Source: Deltaproteobacteria bacterium (lineage in GTDB: Bacteria > Desulfobacterota > Binatia > UTPRO1). Taken from it: a stretch of 64,000 nucleotides of DNA. The DNA is taken from assembly GCA_020852955.1 (NCBI GenBank), contig JADYZW010000045.1:22151-86150 (forward strand), written 5' to 3'. The notes below the pieces were generated by a model, which was not told the origin of the DNA, did not search any database, and saw nothing but the letters and a program-made list of their open reading frames with translations. Positions 22,595 to 31,672 of the stretch are shown piece after piece. How positions within the stretch are numbered: the stretch's first letter is position 1; the number at the start of each line of letters is the position of its first letter. Position numbers and translations under genes: made by a program.

Positions 22595-25039
22595 ATGTAC
22601 TCTCGGCTCGCCCGAACGTCTTGCGGAGCGCTGGTCGCGCTCCTGTCCATCTGTGGTCTCGCCACCTCCGCCCACGCCGACGCGAAGAGTGCCGCCAAGT
22701 GCTCCGCGGCGATCATCAAGGCGGGCGCCGGGTTCCTCCAGTCCGAGGCGAAGATCCTCCAGAAGTGCCGTGACACGATCCTGAAGGGCAAGACCTGCGA
22801 CCAGGTGAAGACGCAGGCGAACATCGCCAAGGCCCGCACCAAGCTCACGACGTCGATCACCAAGGCGTGCGGCGGCAAGGACAAGGTTTGCGACACGGCC
22901 GACGCCGACGGCAGCCAGCCGACGCTCCCCGAGATCGCGTGGAACATCCCGGCATGCCCCGGCTTCGAGGGCGGCTGCACCAACGCGATCGCCGACTGCG
23001 ACGACATCCCCACCTGCATCCAGTGCATCGGCGAGGCGAGCGTGAACCAGGCGATGGACCTGTACTACCCGCCGAACCGCCCCTCGAGCGTCGGCAACAA
23101 GACCCTCAACAAGTGTCAGGCGACGCTCGGCAAGGCGGCCCTCACCTTCTTCAACGCGAAGTCGAAGGCGCTGGCCAAGTGCTGGGGCACCAAGGTCAAG
23201 AAGACGGCCACCTGCCCGGCCGACGCCCAGGCCAAGATCGACGCGGCGCGAACCAAGCTCGACACCGCCATCGGCAAGGCCTGCCTGGGCCTGGACAACT
23301 CGACCATCGGCCTCCCCGCGGGCTGCCTCGCGGTCGCGGCGTGCGGCGCGCCCGTCAGCTCGCTGATCGACGTCGGCAACTGCACCGAGTGCGTGACCGA
23401 GTTCAAGGTGGATTGCCCGGACCGCGCCTCGTCGGTGAGCGTCGGCGCGGCCTACCCGCCCGAGTGCCTGGTCGTGCCGCCGACGCCGACCCCGACCGCG
23501 ACGGCGACGCCGCTCCCGGCGACGGCCACCCCGACCGTTTCCCCGACGCCGAGCGCGACCCCGACCCAGAGCGCGCTCTGCGGCAACGGCCTCCTCGACG
23601 TCGGTGAGCAATGCGACCCGACATCGGCCACGACCGCGTGCAGCAACGTCGACCCGAGCGACTATCCGTGCAGCCCGATCACCTGCACCTGCGCCTGCCC
23701 GACCAAGGTGACGTTCGCGGGCGACTCGACGCACGCGAAGAGCATCCTCGACACCGGCTGGACCGGGATCTCGCACCGGGCGCCCATCATCTCGAACGGC
23801 AACGTCACCGTGGCGCTCTCGTGCAGCGGCGGCGGCCGACCCTGCGGCGTCTGCACCATCTCGGGACCGATCGCGAACACGGAACCGGGCCAGATCGCCA
23901 ACCAGCGCTGCAGCAACGACACGTCGATCAAGTGCACGAGCGACACGCCCTGCACCGGCGGAGGCGGCACCTGCGAGTTCTACTTCGGCTCGAACCTGCC
24001 GCTGGCGGCGGGCGGCGTGACGACGTGCGTCGTAAACCAGTTCAACGGCTCGGTGAGCGGCACGGCGAACGTCGAGACCGGCGACGCCTCGACGACGGCG
24101 CTCCTCACCTCGAGCGTCTACAACGGCATCGCGATCGACAACCCCTGCCCGCGCTGCCTCGGCGACACCACGGTCAACGACGGCACCGCCGGCGGCACCT
24201 GCGACGGCGGCCCGCGTTCGGGTCTCGCCTGCGACGGCAACGGGACGATCCCGAGCCGTCCGGACTTCGGCACCACGAGCCTGGATTGTCCGCCGGCGGC
24301 TGCCGGCGTCATCGCGACCCTGCCGATCGACCTCACCAACCGGACGGGACCGGTGACGAAGACGCTGTCGACGTCGAGCCCGAACTGTACCGGGTCGGGC
24401 GGCAACAAGTGCCTCTGCGACACCTGCAACAATGCCTCGGCGACGCCCTGCATGACCAACGCCGACTGCGTGGCCGTCGGCGCCACGCAGTGCGGCGGTC
24501 GCCGCTGCCTCGGCGGCTCCAACAACGGCGCCCCGTGCGTCAACGTCGCGGACTGCCCGGGCATGGGCACGGCCTGCGCGCGTCCCGGCGAGCCGACCCG
24601 ACCGTCGGCCTGCCTCGACGACACGGCGGCCAACGGCAACCCGAATCGCGTCTTCGAGTGCGCCGACGGCGACGCGAACGGCGAGGGCGAGTGCCTGAAC
24701 GGCCCGACCGATCAGAACTGCAGCCTCGCGTCCGGGCACGCGCAGCGCGGCTGCCTCGGCGACGTCGACTGCGGCGGCGGCGGCGGTAGCTGCCAGACGT
24801 TCCCGCGCGGGTGCTTCCTGACCGGCGGCGGCACCTTCCAGGCGGGCGGCACCATGGACGGCACCGACACCCTGATCGCGGTCGGCGAGGCCGACGCGCC
24901 GACGAACGACGTGTCGAACCCGACCCTCGGCGCCGTCTTCTGCGTCGGTCCGACCGGGTCCTCGTCGATCAACAACGTCGCCGGCTTGCCCGGACCCGCG
25001 CGGGTCACGATCCACGGCACCGCGCAGGGCCTGCCGTAA
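22595..25039 (+). CDS. Exported Cys-rich LDxGWTG-family protein C, with two helical Cys modules and a Pro/Thr linker
   Basis: 814 aa. Signal peptide ends near residue 28 (ATSAHA). Helical Cys modules at about 33-130 (CSAAIIKAGAGFLQSEAK) and 170-290 (LNKCQATLGKAALTFF) align closely with protein A, including KACGGKDKVC and the TLNKCQ block. A Pro/Thr/Ala linker (about 294-325) separates them from CGNGLLDVGEQCDP and the shared domain: LDTGWTGISHR near 385, YFGSNLPLAAGGVTTCVVN near 463, PCPRC, TTSLDCPP, one CLGGSNNGAPC unit, and the C-terminal FCVGPTGSSSINNVAGLPGP. No C-terminal anchor. Function unknown. The Thr-rich linker is a plausible O-glycosylation site (inference). Gene D follows after 58 bp, probably on the same transcript. 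Confidence 0.87.
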   Translation: MYSRLARTSCGALVALLSICGLATSAHADAKSAAKCSAAIIKAGAGFLQSEAKILQKCRDTILKGKTCDQVKTQANIAKARTKLTTSITKACGGKDKVCDTADADGSQPTLPEIAWNIPACPGFEGGCTNAIADCDDIPTCIQCIGEASVNQAMDLYYPPNRPSSVGNKTLNKCQATLGKAALTFFNAKSKALAKCWGTKVKKTATCPADAQAKIDAARTKLDTAIGKACLGLDNSTIGLPAGCLAVAACGAPVSSLIDVGNCTECVTEFKVDCPDRASSVSVGAAYPPECLVVPPTPTPTATATPLPATATPTVSPTPSATPTQSALCGNGLLDVGEQCDPTSATTACSNVDPSDYPCSPITCTCACPTKVTFAGDSTHAKSILDTGWTGISHRAPIISNGNVTVALSCSGGGRPCGVCTISGPIANTEPGQIANQRCSNDTSIKCTSDTPCTGGGGTCEFYFGSNLPLAAGGVTTCVVNQFNGSVSGTANVETGDASTTALLTSSVYNGIAIDNPCPRCLGDTTVNDGTAGGTCDGGPRSGLACDGNGTIPSRPDFGTTSLDCPPAAAGVIATLPIDLTNRTGPVTKTLSTSSPNCTGSGGNKCLCDTCNNASATPCMTNADCVAVGATQCGGRRCLGGSNNGAPCVNVADCPGMGTACARPGEPTRPSACLDDTAANGNPNRVFECADGDANGEGECLNGPTDQNCSLASGHAQRGCLGDVDCGGGGGSCQTFPRGCFLTGGGTFQAGGTMDGTDTLIAVGEADAPTNDVSNPTLGAVFCVGPTGSSSINNVAGLPGPARVTIHGTAQGLP

Positions 25040-25097
25040 GCCGCAACGGCGTATGACGCATCCACCGAGCAGCCTTGAGAGACGCTGGGGAGGAACC

Positions 25098-26834
25098 ATG
25101 ACGAGAGGCCTTCGAATCCTGGGAGTGCTGGCGATGGCGTTGGCCGTCGCCCACTGTGGCGACAGCGACGTCCGCGTGGACACCGACGGCAACGGCGTCG
25201 TGCCCGCGCCCGGAACCTTCACCGGGTTCATGAGCAGCGGCGGAACGATCCGCCTCGAGGTCGGCAGCATCGAGGCGGTCTCCTTCGAGTGCGACGGCGA
25301 GGCGATCCACGAGACGTTCGAGCCGCCCCAGCCGATCGACGCGGACGGCACGTTCAACGTCGCGTTCGAGGACGGCGGCCGTGACTTCCGCGTGCGCGGC
25401 ACGTTCCGGGACCAGAACAACGTCGACGGGTCCATCGACGACGAGGACGACGAGTGCGACACCTCGTATGACGCGGTCCGCAGCGGCTTCGTGCAGCCCA
25501 CGCCGACGCCGGTCATCACCCCGACGGGCGGAGGATCGCCCGGGACCCCGGTGGAGACGTCCACGCCCGGAGACGGTGACCCGACGGAGACGCCGACCAC
25601 CGGCGCCACTCCGACCGGCGCCACTCCGACGGGTGCGACCAAGACGCCGACGCCGACCGCGACCGGTACGACAAGGACCTGCCCCGTAGCGGTCGAAGTG
25701 GAGGGCAACGCCGGGAGCGCCAAGGTGCTCGACAGCGGCTGGACCGGCCTCGGCCACAACGCGACGGTCGTTTCGGACGGCAAGCTGACGTTCACGGTCG
25801 CGTGCGGCGGCACGACGCGTCCGTGCGGCGTCTGCAACGTCGGCGGCCCGATCCAGAACCAGAAGGCCGACCAGGGCGACATCAACCCGCGGCGCTGCAG
25901 CAACGACTCGTCGAAGAAGTGCACCGACAACGCCGGCTGTACGTCGCCCGGGACGTGCGTCTTCTACTTCGGCGCTCCGCTGCCGCTCGCCGCCGGCGGC
26001 GTCACGTCGTGCGTCGTGAACGTGGTCAACGGGGCGGTGTCGGGCACCGCCAACATCGAGAGCGGCGCCTTCGCGACCAACCTGACTCTCACGTCGAAAG
26101 TCGCCCTCGGACCCGGCATCGAGAGCCCGTGCCCCAAGTGCACCGGCGACGCCACGCCGAACGACGGTCAGGCGGGTGGAACCTGCGCCGGGGGCGCCCG
26201 CAACGGTCAGGCCTGCGACGTGAACGGCAGCTCGCCGGTCCCGACGTTCGGCTCGACGAGCCTCGATTGCCCGCCGACGAGCTTCATCACGAACCTCGCG
26301 ATCGCCCTCGACGGCTCGAGCGGCACCGAGACCGTAACCCTCGACGCCTCGAGCCCCAACTGCGCCGGGCAGCCGGGCAAGAAGTGCTTCTGCCCGTTCT
26401 CGGCCGGCCAGCCGACCCAGGCCAATGCGTGCCTCGACGATACCGCGAGCCCGAGCGACGACTCGCTCTGCCAGCAATCGGGGAGCAACCCGAACAAGGG
26501 CGTCTGCAAGAACCAGGTGACGGTCGAACGGTATTGCACGCCGACCGAGACGTTCCGCGGCTGCAGCTCGAATCAGGATTGTCCCGTGGCGGGTGACACC
26601 TGTCAGGTGGCCGACCGGCCGTGCTTCCTCGACAACGGCGAGGTGGGCGGCAAGGTGAACGCCGTCGGCAAGGCCGATCCGCCCGACAATAACGGCGCGT
26701 CGAACGGCAAATTCGCCGCCTTGTTCTGCATCCCGCCGGTCCAGGCGCAGGCCATCAACTCGGCGGCGGGCCTCCCCGGTCTCGGCCGCATCGAGCTCCC
26801 GCTCGCCAGTCAGGAGATCCTGTCGCTGCCCTGA
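25098..26834 (+). CDS. Cys-rich LDxGWTG-family lipoprotein D
   Basis: 578 aa from the ATG at 25098, behind GGGGAGGAA. A short signal ends in LAVAHC (lipobox, Cys20), so unlike A-C this member is a predicted lipoprotein. Residues about 30-130 form a small beta-rich domain (GTFTGFMSSGGTIRLEVGS, FNVAFEDGGRDFRVRGTFRD) that the others lack. A Pro/Thr linker (about 134-195) with a short tandem repeat follows. The shared domain starts near 210 with LDSGWTGLGHN, then YFGAPLPLAAGGVTSCVVN, PCPKCTGDATPNDGQ, STSLDCPP, and ends FCIPPVQAQAINSAAGLPGLG. It has no helical Cys module. A strong terminator follows. Function unknown; the lipid anchor suggests membrane attachment of the shared domain. Confidence 0.88.
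   Translation: MTRGLRILGVLAMALAVAHCGDSDVRVDTDGNGVVPAPGTFTGFMSSGGTIRLEVGSIEAVSFECDGEAIHETFEPPQPIDADGTFNVAFEDGGRDFRVRGTFRDQNNVDGSIDDEDDECDTSYDAVRSGFVQPTPTPVITPTGGGSPGTPVETSTPGDGDPTETPTTGATPTGATPTGATKTPTPTATGTTRTCPVAVEVEGNAGSAKVLDSGWTGLGHNATVVSDGKLTFTVACGGTTRPCGVCNVGGPIQNQKADQGDINPRRCSNDSSKKCTDNAGCTSPGTCVFYFGAPLPLAAGGVTSCVVNVVNGAVSGTANIESGAFATNLTLTSKVALGPGIESPCPKCTGDATPNDGQAGGTCAGGARNGQACDVNGSSPVPTFGSTSLDCPPTSFITNLAIALDGSSGTETVTLDASSPNCAGQPGKKCFCPFSAGQPTQANACLDDTASPSDDSLCQQSGSNPNKGVCKNQVTVERYCTPTETFRGCSSNQDCPVAGDTCQVADRPCFLDNGEVGGKVNAVGKADPPDNNGASNGKFAALFCIPPVQAQAINSAAGLPGLGRIELPLASQEILSLP
25599..25643 (+). repeat. 15-bp tandem repeat encoding TGATP in the linker of D
   Basis: ACCGGCGCCACTCCG occurs twice exactly (25599-25613 and 25614-25628), followed by a degenerate third copy to 25643. 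It encodes TGATP units of the Pro/Thr linker and could change copy number in frame by slippage. Confidence 0.8.
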
Positions 26835-26861
26835 GCGGCCGGCGCTCCACCCGCTTCACGG

Positions 26862-26896
26862 CCTCCGGATCCCCGCGGATCCGGAGGTCTTTTTTT
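26862..26896 (+). terminator. Rho-independent terminator after gene D
   Basis: CCTCCGGATCC (26862-26872), loop CCGC, GGATCCGGAGG (26877-26887), then TCTTTTTTT. This is the clearest intrinsic terminator in the window and ends the C-D transcript. Confidence 0.92.
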
Positions 26897-26957
26897 GCTT
26901 TCCGCATAGCCTCGCCGGCGAGCGCTCTGGCATCATCTTCTCCAGGGAGGGCCGACG

Positions 26958-28179
26958 ATGCCGAGGTATCGCACCGTGATGATGGTGGCGGCCCTCGCGC
27001 TCCTGGGCGCGGGATGCGGGGACAACGACAATCGCGGAAACGACGACGGCGCGACGCCGGCCGCGAACCGCGACGCCCGGGCCGACGGCCACCGCGCCGC
27101 CGCAGATCCCCTGCCCCGGGCAGATCACCTACACGGTCGAGAGCGCGGGATCCGACCTCGACATCGGCTGGACCGGCATCTACCACGATCAGGTTCTCGG
27201 CACGGGCGGCTCGTTGAGCTTCGCGCTCGCCTGCCCCGGCCAGTTCCTCGGTCAGTGCGGCATCTGCCCGCTCACCGGGCCGATCGCGAGCACCACCGTC
27301 GTGGACAACCGGCGGTGCTCGAACGGCACGCAGACCACCTGCACGTCCGACGACGAATGCGGCGCCGGCGCGTGCGAGTTCTACTTCGGCGCCCCGTTGC
27401 CGATCACGGGCGGCGGCGTCCCGATCTGCGTGACGAACCAGGTGAACGGCCCGGTGACCGGCACCGTATCGCCCGAGCTCGGCCAGGGCGCCTCGGACAT
27501 CGCCATCATCTTCACGAGCTTCGTCGGCATTTCCGAGACGCAACCGTGCCCCACGTGCAGCGGCGCGACCGTCGGGGCGGCGGGCGCGTGCCAGGGTGGC
27601 GACCGCGACGGCCAGCCCTGCACCACCGACGGCACGACGCCGTTCTTCGGGAACACGAGCTTCGACTGCCCGCCGAGCGCGAGCGCCGACATCGGTAGCT
27701 CGACCCTGCCGCTGAACCTGACGACCGGCACCCGCGAGCTCGCCCCGGCGGCGAGCTGCGTCGGCGCGGCGGCGCGCGGAGAGCCCTGCTACTGCGCGAA
27801 CCAGCTCCAGCCGAACCAGTGTCAGGACGGCGTCTGCGGCGTCGCCGCCGACGGCGAGGGCGCGTGCGAGACCGGACCCACCGACTCGCTCTGCGCGCTC
27901 GAGACCTTCCGCTCGTGCACGACCAACGCCGACTGCCCAGCGGACGGCGACAGCTGCTCGACGAGACCCCGCGGCTGCCTCGGACCGACCGATGCGGGCG
28001 GTGCGCCGGATGGTCCGGTCGTCCGCGCGGGCACGCCGAGTCAGACACGCCCGATCCAGGTCGGAACGTTCTGCATCGGCGAAACGCGGAGCGGCGCCGT
28101 CAACGCCGCCGCGGGCCTGCCCGGCCCCGGATCGATCGTCCTGCCGACGCGGACGTGCATCGCGACGAGCTGTCCGTAG
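26958..28179 (+). pseudogene. Frameshifted Cys-rich LDxGWTG-family lipoprotein E
   Basis: The ATG at 26958 (RBS GGGAGGG) opens a lipoprotein signal MPRYRTVMMVAALALLGAGC, then DNDNRGNDDGATPA, but this frame turns to nonsense after about 27060. The family domain continues in the next frame from about 27067: TATPGPTATAPPQ linker, then YTVESAGSDLDIGWTGIYHD, YFGAPLPITGGGVPICVTN, PCPTC, NTSFDCPP and the end FCIGETRSGAVNAAAGLPGPG at 28179. The second frame has no start codon before 27214 (a TTG inside the domain), so one extra base (or two missing) in the GC-rich linker explains it. It is either a real inactivation or an assembly/sequencing error. Apart from the shift the gene is intact, which favours a recent event or an error. 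Confidence 0.8.
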
Positions 28180-28203
28180 GCGACGCGGGACTCTACCGGC
28201 GCC

Positions 28204-28947
28204 TCACCCCTCGCGGGTGATGCGCCGGTACAGCTTGAAGAGCTCGTAGAACGCGCGCGCGATCACGAGGGGATTCGCTCCGGTCGGCTTCCCGTACCGG
28301 CGCGGAAAGTGATGCACGCCCACCTCGGTGATCCGGAAGCCGGCGCGCACCGTGCGGGCCAGGATCTCGGTGCTGATCATGGCGCCCTCGGCTTCGGGCT
28401 TCACCACGTCGAATACCCGGCGGTCGAACAGCTTGAAGGCGCAGTCGACGTCGCGCGACGGGATGCCGAAGAGGCGCCGCACGAGCCAGTTCCACGCCCC
28501 GGCGTTCACCCGCCTGAGGCCGCCTTCGGCGCGGTCGATGCGATAGCCGATCACGACGTCGTACTCGGGCACGTACGGCAGCAGCGTCTCGAGCTCGTTC
28601 ACGTCGAACTGCCCGTCCCCGTCGGTGAAGAAGACGTACGCCTTGCGGCTGGCGGCGAAGCCGGACTTGAGGGCGCCGCCGTACCCGCGGTTCTGCGGAT
28701 GGTGCACGACGCGCACCCGCGGGTCGGCCGCGGCGAGGCCGTCGGCGACCTCGGCGGTGCGATCCTGGCTGCCGTCGTCGACGACGATGATCTCGTAGTC
28801 GTCGCTCACCCGCGGCAGGACGCCGTGCAAGCGCTCGACCATGGCGCCGACGTTCGCCTCTTCGTTGTACGCGGGAAAGAACGCCGAGATGCCGGAGAGA
28901 CGAGCCACGGGCGCGCCTGAGTACCATCCTGCCGTCGGCGAGTCCAT
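28204..28947 (-). CDS. GT2 family glycosyltransferase, polyprenol-phosphate-sugar synthase-like
   Basis: About 247 aa from the ATG at 28947; a GTG at 28908 giving MARLSGISAFFPAYNEE is an equally plausible start. GT2 fold: FFPAYNEEANVGAMVERL, IIVVDDGSQDRT, GYGGALKSGF, FTDGDGQFD (the DxD-type metal site) and VDCAFKLFDRRVF, the arrangement of DPM1/GtrB-type enzymes that load a sugar onto polyprenol phosphate. There is no C-terminal membrane domain. Such enzymes supply donor to GT-C transferases, two of which lie just downstream (30376 and 31673). It is convergent with gene E and divergent from another GT2 gene. Confidence 0.87.
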   Translation of the reverse strand: MDSPTAGWYSGAPVARLSGISAFFPAYNEEANVGAMVERLHGVLPRVSDDYEIIVVDDGSQDRTAEVADGLAAADPRVRVVHHPQNRGYGGALKSGFAASRKAYVFFTDGDGQFDVNELETLLPYVPEYDVVIGYRIDRAEGGLRRVNAGAWNWLVRRLFGIPSRDVDCAFKLFDRRVFDVVKPEAEGAMISTEILARTVRAGFRITEVGVHHFPRRYGKPTGANPLVIARAFYELFKLYRRITREG

Positions 28948-29061
28948 GCGGTCGATCGCCACCTCGCGGTGGCGGGCCGCGAGCGAGGGCCGTCACCACA
29001 CGGGCGACGCGCATGCGCGCGGTGTACGACCGAGCGGTCCTTTGCTAGCCTCGACCGTCGC

Positions 29062-30423
29062 ATGTCCGTGCCCCGGTCGATCGATCTCAGCGTCGTCCTC
29101 CCGGTCCTGAACGAGCGCGAGAACGTCGAGCGGCTCCTCCCGCGCGCCGTCGCCGTGCTGCGCGCGATCGGCTGCAGCTACGAGCTCGTGGTGGTGGACG
29201 GCGGGTCCACCGACGGCACGTCGGACGCGGCGGTCGCGGGCGGCGCCCGCGTGATCCGGCAGACCCTGCCGGGCTACGGCGGCGCGCTCCGCGAAGGGCT
29301 CGCGGCCGCCGCCGGAAACTACATCCTGACGCTCGACGCCGACCTCTCGCACGACCCCGACTTCATCGTGAAGCTCTGGCGCAGCCGCGAGCGCGCCGAG
29401 GTGGTGATCGCGTCGCGCTACGTCCGCGGCGGGGTGGCGTACATGCCGCGCAACCGTCTGATCCTGTCGCGCGTGCTGAACGCGTTCTTCGCGCGCGGGC
29501 TCGGGCTCCCGGTGCGCGATCTCTCCAGCGGATTCCGGCTCTACCGCGCGAAGGCCGTGCGGGATCTCGACCTCGAGGGCACGAACTTCGAGGTGCTGGA
29601 GGAGATCCTGGTCAAGATCCACGCCGAAGGGTGGCGGATCGTCGAGATTCCCTTCACCTACTACCCGCGCGAACGCGGGTCGTCGCACGCGCGCATCGTC
29701 GCCTTCGGCATCGCCTTCCTGAAGGCCTTCGTCCGGCTGTGGAAGCTCCGCAGCTCGATCGAGTCGGCGGACTACGACGAGCGCGCGTTCTACAGCCCGA
29801 TCCCGCTGCAGCGCTGGTGGCAGCGGCGGCGCCACGAGATCGTCTGCGCGTGGGCGCGCGGCGCCGGCAAGACCCTCGACATCGGCTGCGGCTCGAGCGT
29901 GATCCTGCAGTCGATCAACGACGTGGTGGGACTCGACATCCTGCACAACAAGCTCCGCTACATGCGCCGCTACGACGTGCCGCTCGTCCGCGGCTCGATC
30001 TTCGCGCTGCCCGTGCGCGACGCCGCCTTCGATTGCATCGTCTGCTCGCAGGTGATCGAGCACATTCCCTACGACGACCGCATCTTCGCCGAGCTGCGCC
30101 GCGTGCTGCGTCCCGGCGGCCTCCTCGTCCTCGGCACGCCCGACTACGACACCGTCGGCTGGCGCACGATCGAACCGCTCTACGGCTTCTTCGCGCCGGG
30201 CGGCTACAAGGACGAGCACATCACGCACTACACCCGCGATCGGCTGATCCGGCTGTGCCGCGAATGGGGCTTCGCGCTCGAGGACACGGCCTACGTGCTC
30301 CGGAGCGAGCTCGTGCTGGCGCTCCGCCGCGACGCCGGCCCGGTCGCCGTCACGCCGCCCTCGCCGGGCTTCACGCTACCAGCCGAGCTTCTTCCCCCAG
30401 TACACGCCGAGCGCGTTCAGTAG
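29062..30423 (+). CDS. GT2 glycosyltransferase fused to a SAM-dependent methyltransferase
   Basis: 453 aa. Residues about 8-240 are a DPM1-like GT2 domain: SVVLPVLNERENVERLLP, VVVDGGSTDGTSD, GYGGALREGL, TLDADLSHDPDF and LSSGFRLYRAKA. Residues about 265-435 are a class I methyltransferase (Methyltransf_11 type): KTLDIGCGSSVIL, DCIVCSQVIEHIPYDDRIFAEL and RRVLRPGGLLVLGTPDYDT. The join is PIPLQRWWQRRRHEIV. The fusion suggests sugar loading on a lipid carrier and methylation of the same product, but that is inference. The ATG at 29062 sits 10 nt after a TAGCCT -10-like box. Its 3' end overlaps the convergent membrane gene by 48 bp. Confidence 0.88.
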   Translation: MSVPRSIDLSVVLPVLNERENVERLLPRAVAVLRAIGCSYELVVVDGGSTDGTSDAAVAGGARVIRQTLPGYGGALREGLAAAAGNYILTLDADLSHDPDFIVKLWRSRERAEVVIASRYVRGGVAYMPRNRLILSRVLNAFFARGLGLPVRDLSSGFRLYRAKAVRDLDLEGTNFEVLEEILVKIHAEGWRIVEIPFTYYPRERGSSHARIVAFGIAFLKAFVRLWKLRSSIESADYDERAFYSPIPLQRWWQRRRHEIVCAWARGAGKTLDIGCGSSVILQSINDVVGLDILHNKLRYMRRYDVPLVRGSIFALPVRDAAFDCIVCSQVIEHIPYDDRIFAELRRVLRPGGLLVLGTPDYDTVGWRTIEPLYGFFAPGGYKDEHITHYTRDRLIRLCREWGFALEDTAYVLRSELVLALRRDAGPVAVTPPSPGFTLPAELLPPVHAERVQ

Positions 30424-31596
30424 CGCCGACGACTCGGCCAGGAAGAGGAGCGGCCCGGAGCCGCGATCGCGCATGCCGATCGCGGCCAGCACGATCACGT
30501 ACGGCAGGGCGTCGAGGAGATAGCGGTATCCGAACTGCACCCAGCCCTGGTAGAAATACGGGATCAGCGCCGCCGCCGTGAGCGCCGTCGCGAGCCACAG
30601 GAGGCGCACGGTCGGGTCGCGGCGCGACGCCGCGAACGCATAGAGGAGCACGGGGCTCGTCAGCACGATCGACAACCCCTCGGGCGACGGCTTCAGGAAC
30701 GGGAACTCCTCGAAGTACTCCCAGCCCTTGAAGATCGCGATGTGGACGTGCTGCGATATGTAGTGCCAGTCGTACCAGCCGTACTTCTTCCCGGCCATGT
30801 AGATCTCGGAGGCTTTGCCGTAGCCGGTGTCGAACGCATTCCCGAAGCGGGCGTAGTTCAGCCAGAGCTCGATCGCGACCGGCAGCGCGAGCCCGAGCCC
30901 GAAGAGCAGCCCCCTGGCGATCGCGCGCCCGTCGAAGAAGCGCAAGAAGCTCGTCCGGACGGCGTGGCGGTGCGCCAGCAACAGGAACACGCCGGGCGCC
31001 GCGGTCGCGACGTTCGCCCGCGACAGCATCGCGAAGCCGAAGGCCGCGCCGACCAGCCAGGCCCGTCCCCGGCCGAACACCTCGAGCAGCGCCAGCAGGA
31101 GGAAGAGCTCGACGCAGAGGTGCGCGAGGAACCACGTGGTGCCGATGACCGCGGAGAACCAGTTGACGGTGCCGAACGCGAAGATCAGCGTACCGAGGGC
31201 CGCGCGGCGCTCGCCGACGCCGGCGCGCAGCAAGAGGAGCCAGCACAGCATGGCGTTCAGGCCGGCGACGGCCATGCTGAAGAAGTTCATGTTGAACGCG
31301 GTGCCCCACCACCAGACGAACGGCACGAGCAGGATCGCCGGGGTCGGCGCGAACGGCGAGTGCACCTGGCCGTTGACGGTGATCCAGTCGTGGTAGTGTC
31401 CCGGATAGCCTTGCACCCAGAGCCGTCCGTGCAGCCACGCGTCGGCGACGTACACGTGGTGCTTGTACGCGTCCGGCAACCTGGGATTCGACGCGTAGTA
31501 GAGCGCCGTCACCCCGAGGAACACGGCCAGCGCGGCGATGCGACGCCTGGCAGGGCGCTGGGAAAGGACCACCTGCGGCGTTGCTCGGTCGCTCAC
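30376..31596 (-). CDS. GT-C-type membrane glycosyltransferase-like protein
   Basis: 406 aa from a GTG, with about ten hydrophobic helices. The first large loop contains SNPRLPDAYKHHVYVADAWL and NGQVHSPFAPTPAILLVPFVWW, a layout seen in ArnT/PMT-like (GT-C) proteins. FGTVNWFSAVIGTTWFLAHL and YFYQGWVQFGYRYLLDALPYV near the end also fit such integral enzymes. I cannot assign a specific GT family, donor or acceptor. It lies downstream of the 1180-aa PMT fusion on the same strand (76 bp apart), and its 3' end overlaps the convergent GT2-methyltransferase gene. Confidence 0.75.
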   Translation of the reverse strand: MSDRATPQVVLSQRPARRRIAALAVFLGVTALYYASNPRLPDAYKHHVYVADAWLHGRLWVQGYPGHYHDWITVNGQVHSPFAPTPAILLVPFVWWWGTAFNMNFFSMAVAGLNAMLCWLLLLRAGVGERRAALGTLIFAFGTVNWFSAVIGTTWFLAHLCVELFLLLALLEVFGRGRAWLVGAAFGFAMLSRANVATAAPGVFLLLAHRHAVRTSFLRFFDGRAIARGLLFGLGLALPVAIELWLNYARFGNAFDTGYGKASEIYMAGKKYGWYDWHYISQHVHIAIFKGWEYFEEFPFLKPSPEGLSIVLTSPVLLYAFAASRRDPTVRLLWLATALTAAALIPYFYQGWVQFGYRYLLDALPYVIVLAAIGMRDRGSGPLLFLAESSALLNALGVYWGKKLGW

Positions 31597-31602
31597 TGGT
31601 GC

Positions 31603-31621
31603 GGCGTAGCTTCGCTACGCC
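31603..31621. repeat. Perfect 8-bp inverted repeat
   Basis: GGCGTAGC TTC GCTACGCC just upstream of the GTG at 31596. It could form a tight hairpin in the leader of the GT-C gene, an operator or a weak attenuator between it and the PMT fusion gene. Nothing decides between these. Confidence 0.5.
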
Positions 31622-31672
31622 TCCGCGCTCGCGACGTCGCGGCCTCATGCAACGAATCACGAATCCGGGACA

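Noticed and set aside
22379..25930. 1183-aa minus-strand open frame under genes C and D
   Set aside because: Antisense shadow; the plus-strand frame carries signal peptides, conserved Cys blocks and paralogue similarity.
26958..27698. Stand-alone 246-aa protein from the start of gene E
   Set aside because: Only the signal and first linker residues are protein-like; after about 27060 the real coding frame is the next one.
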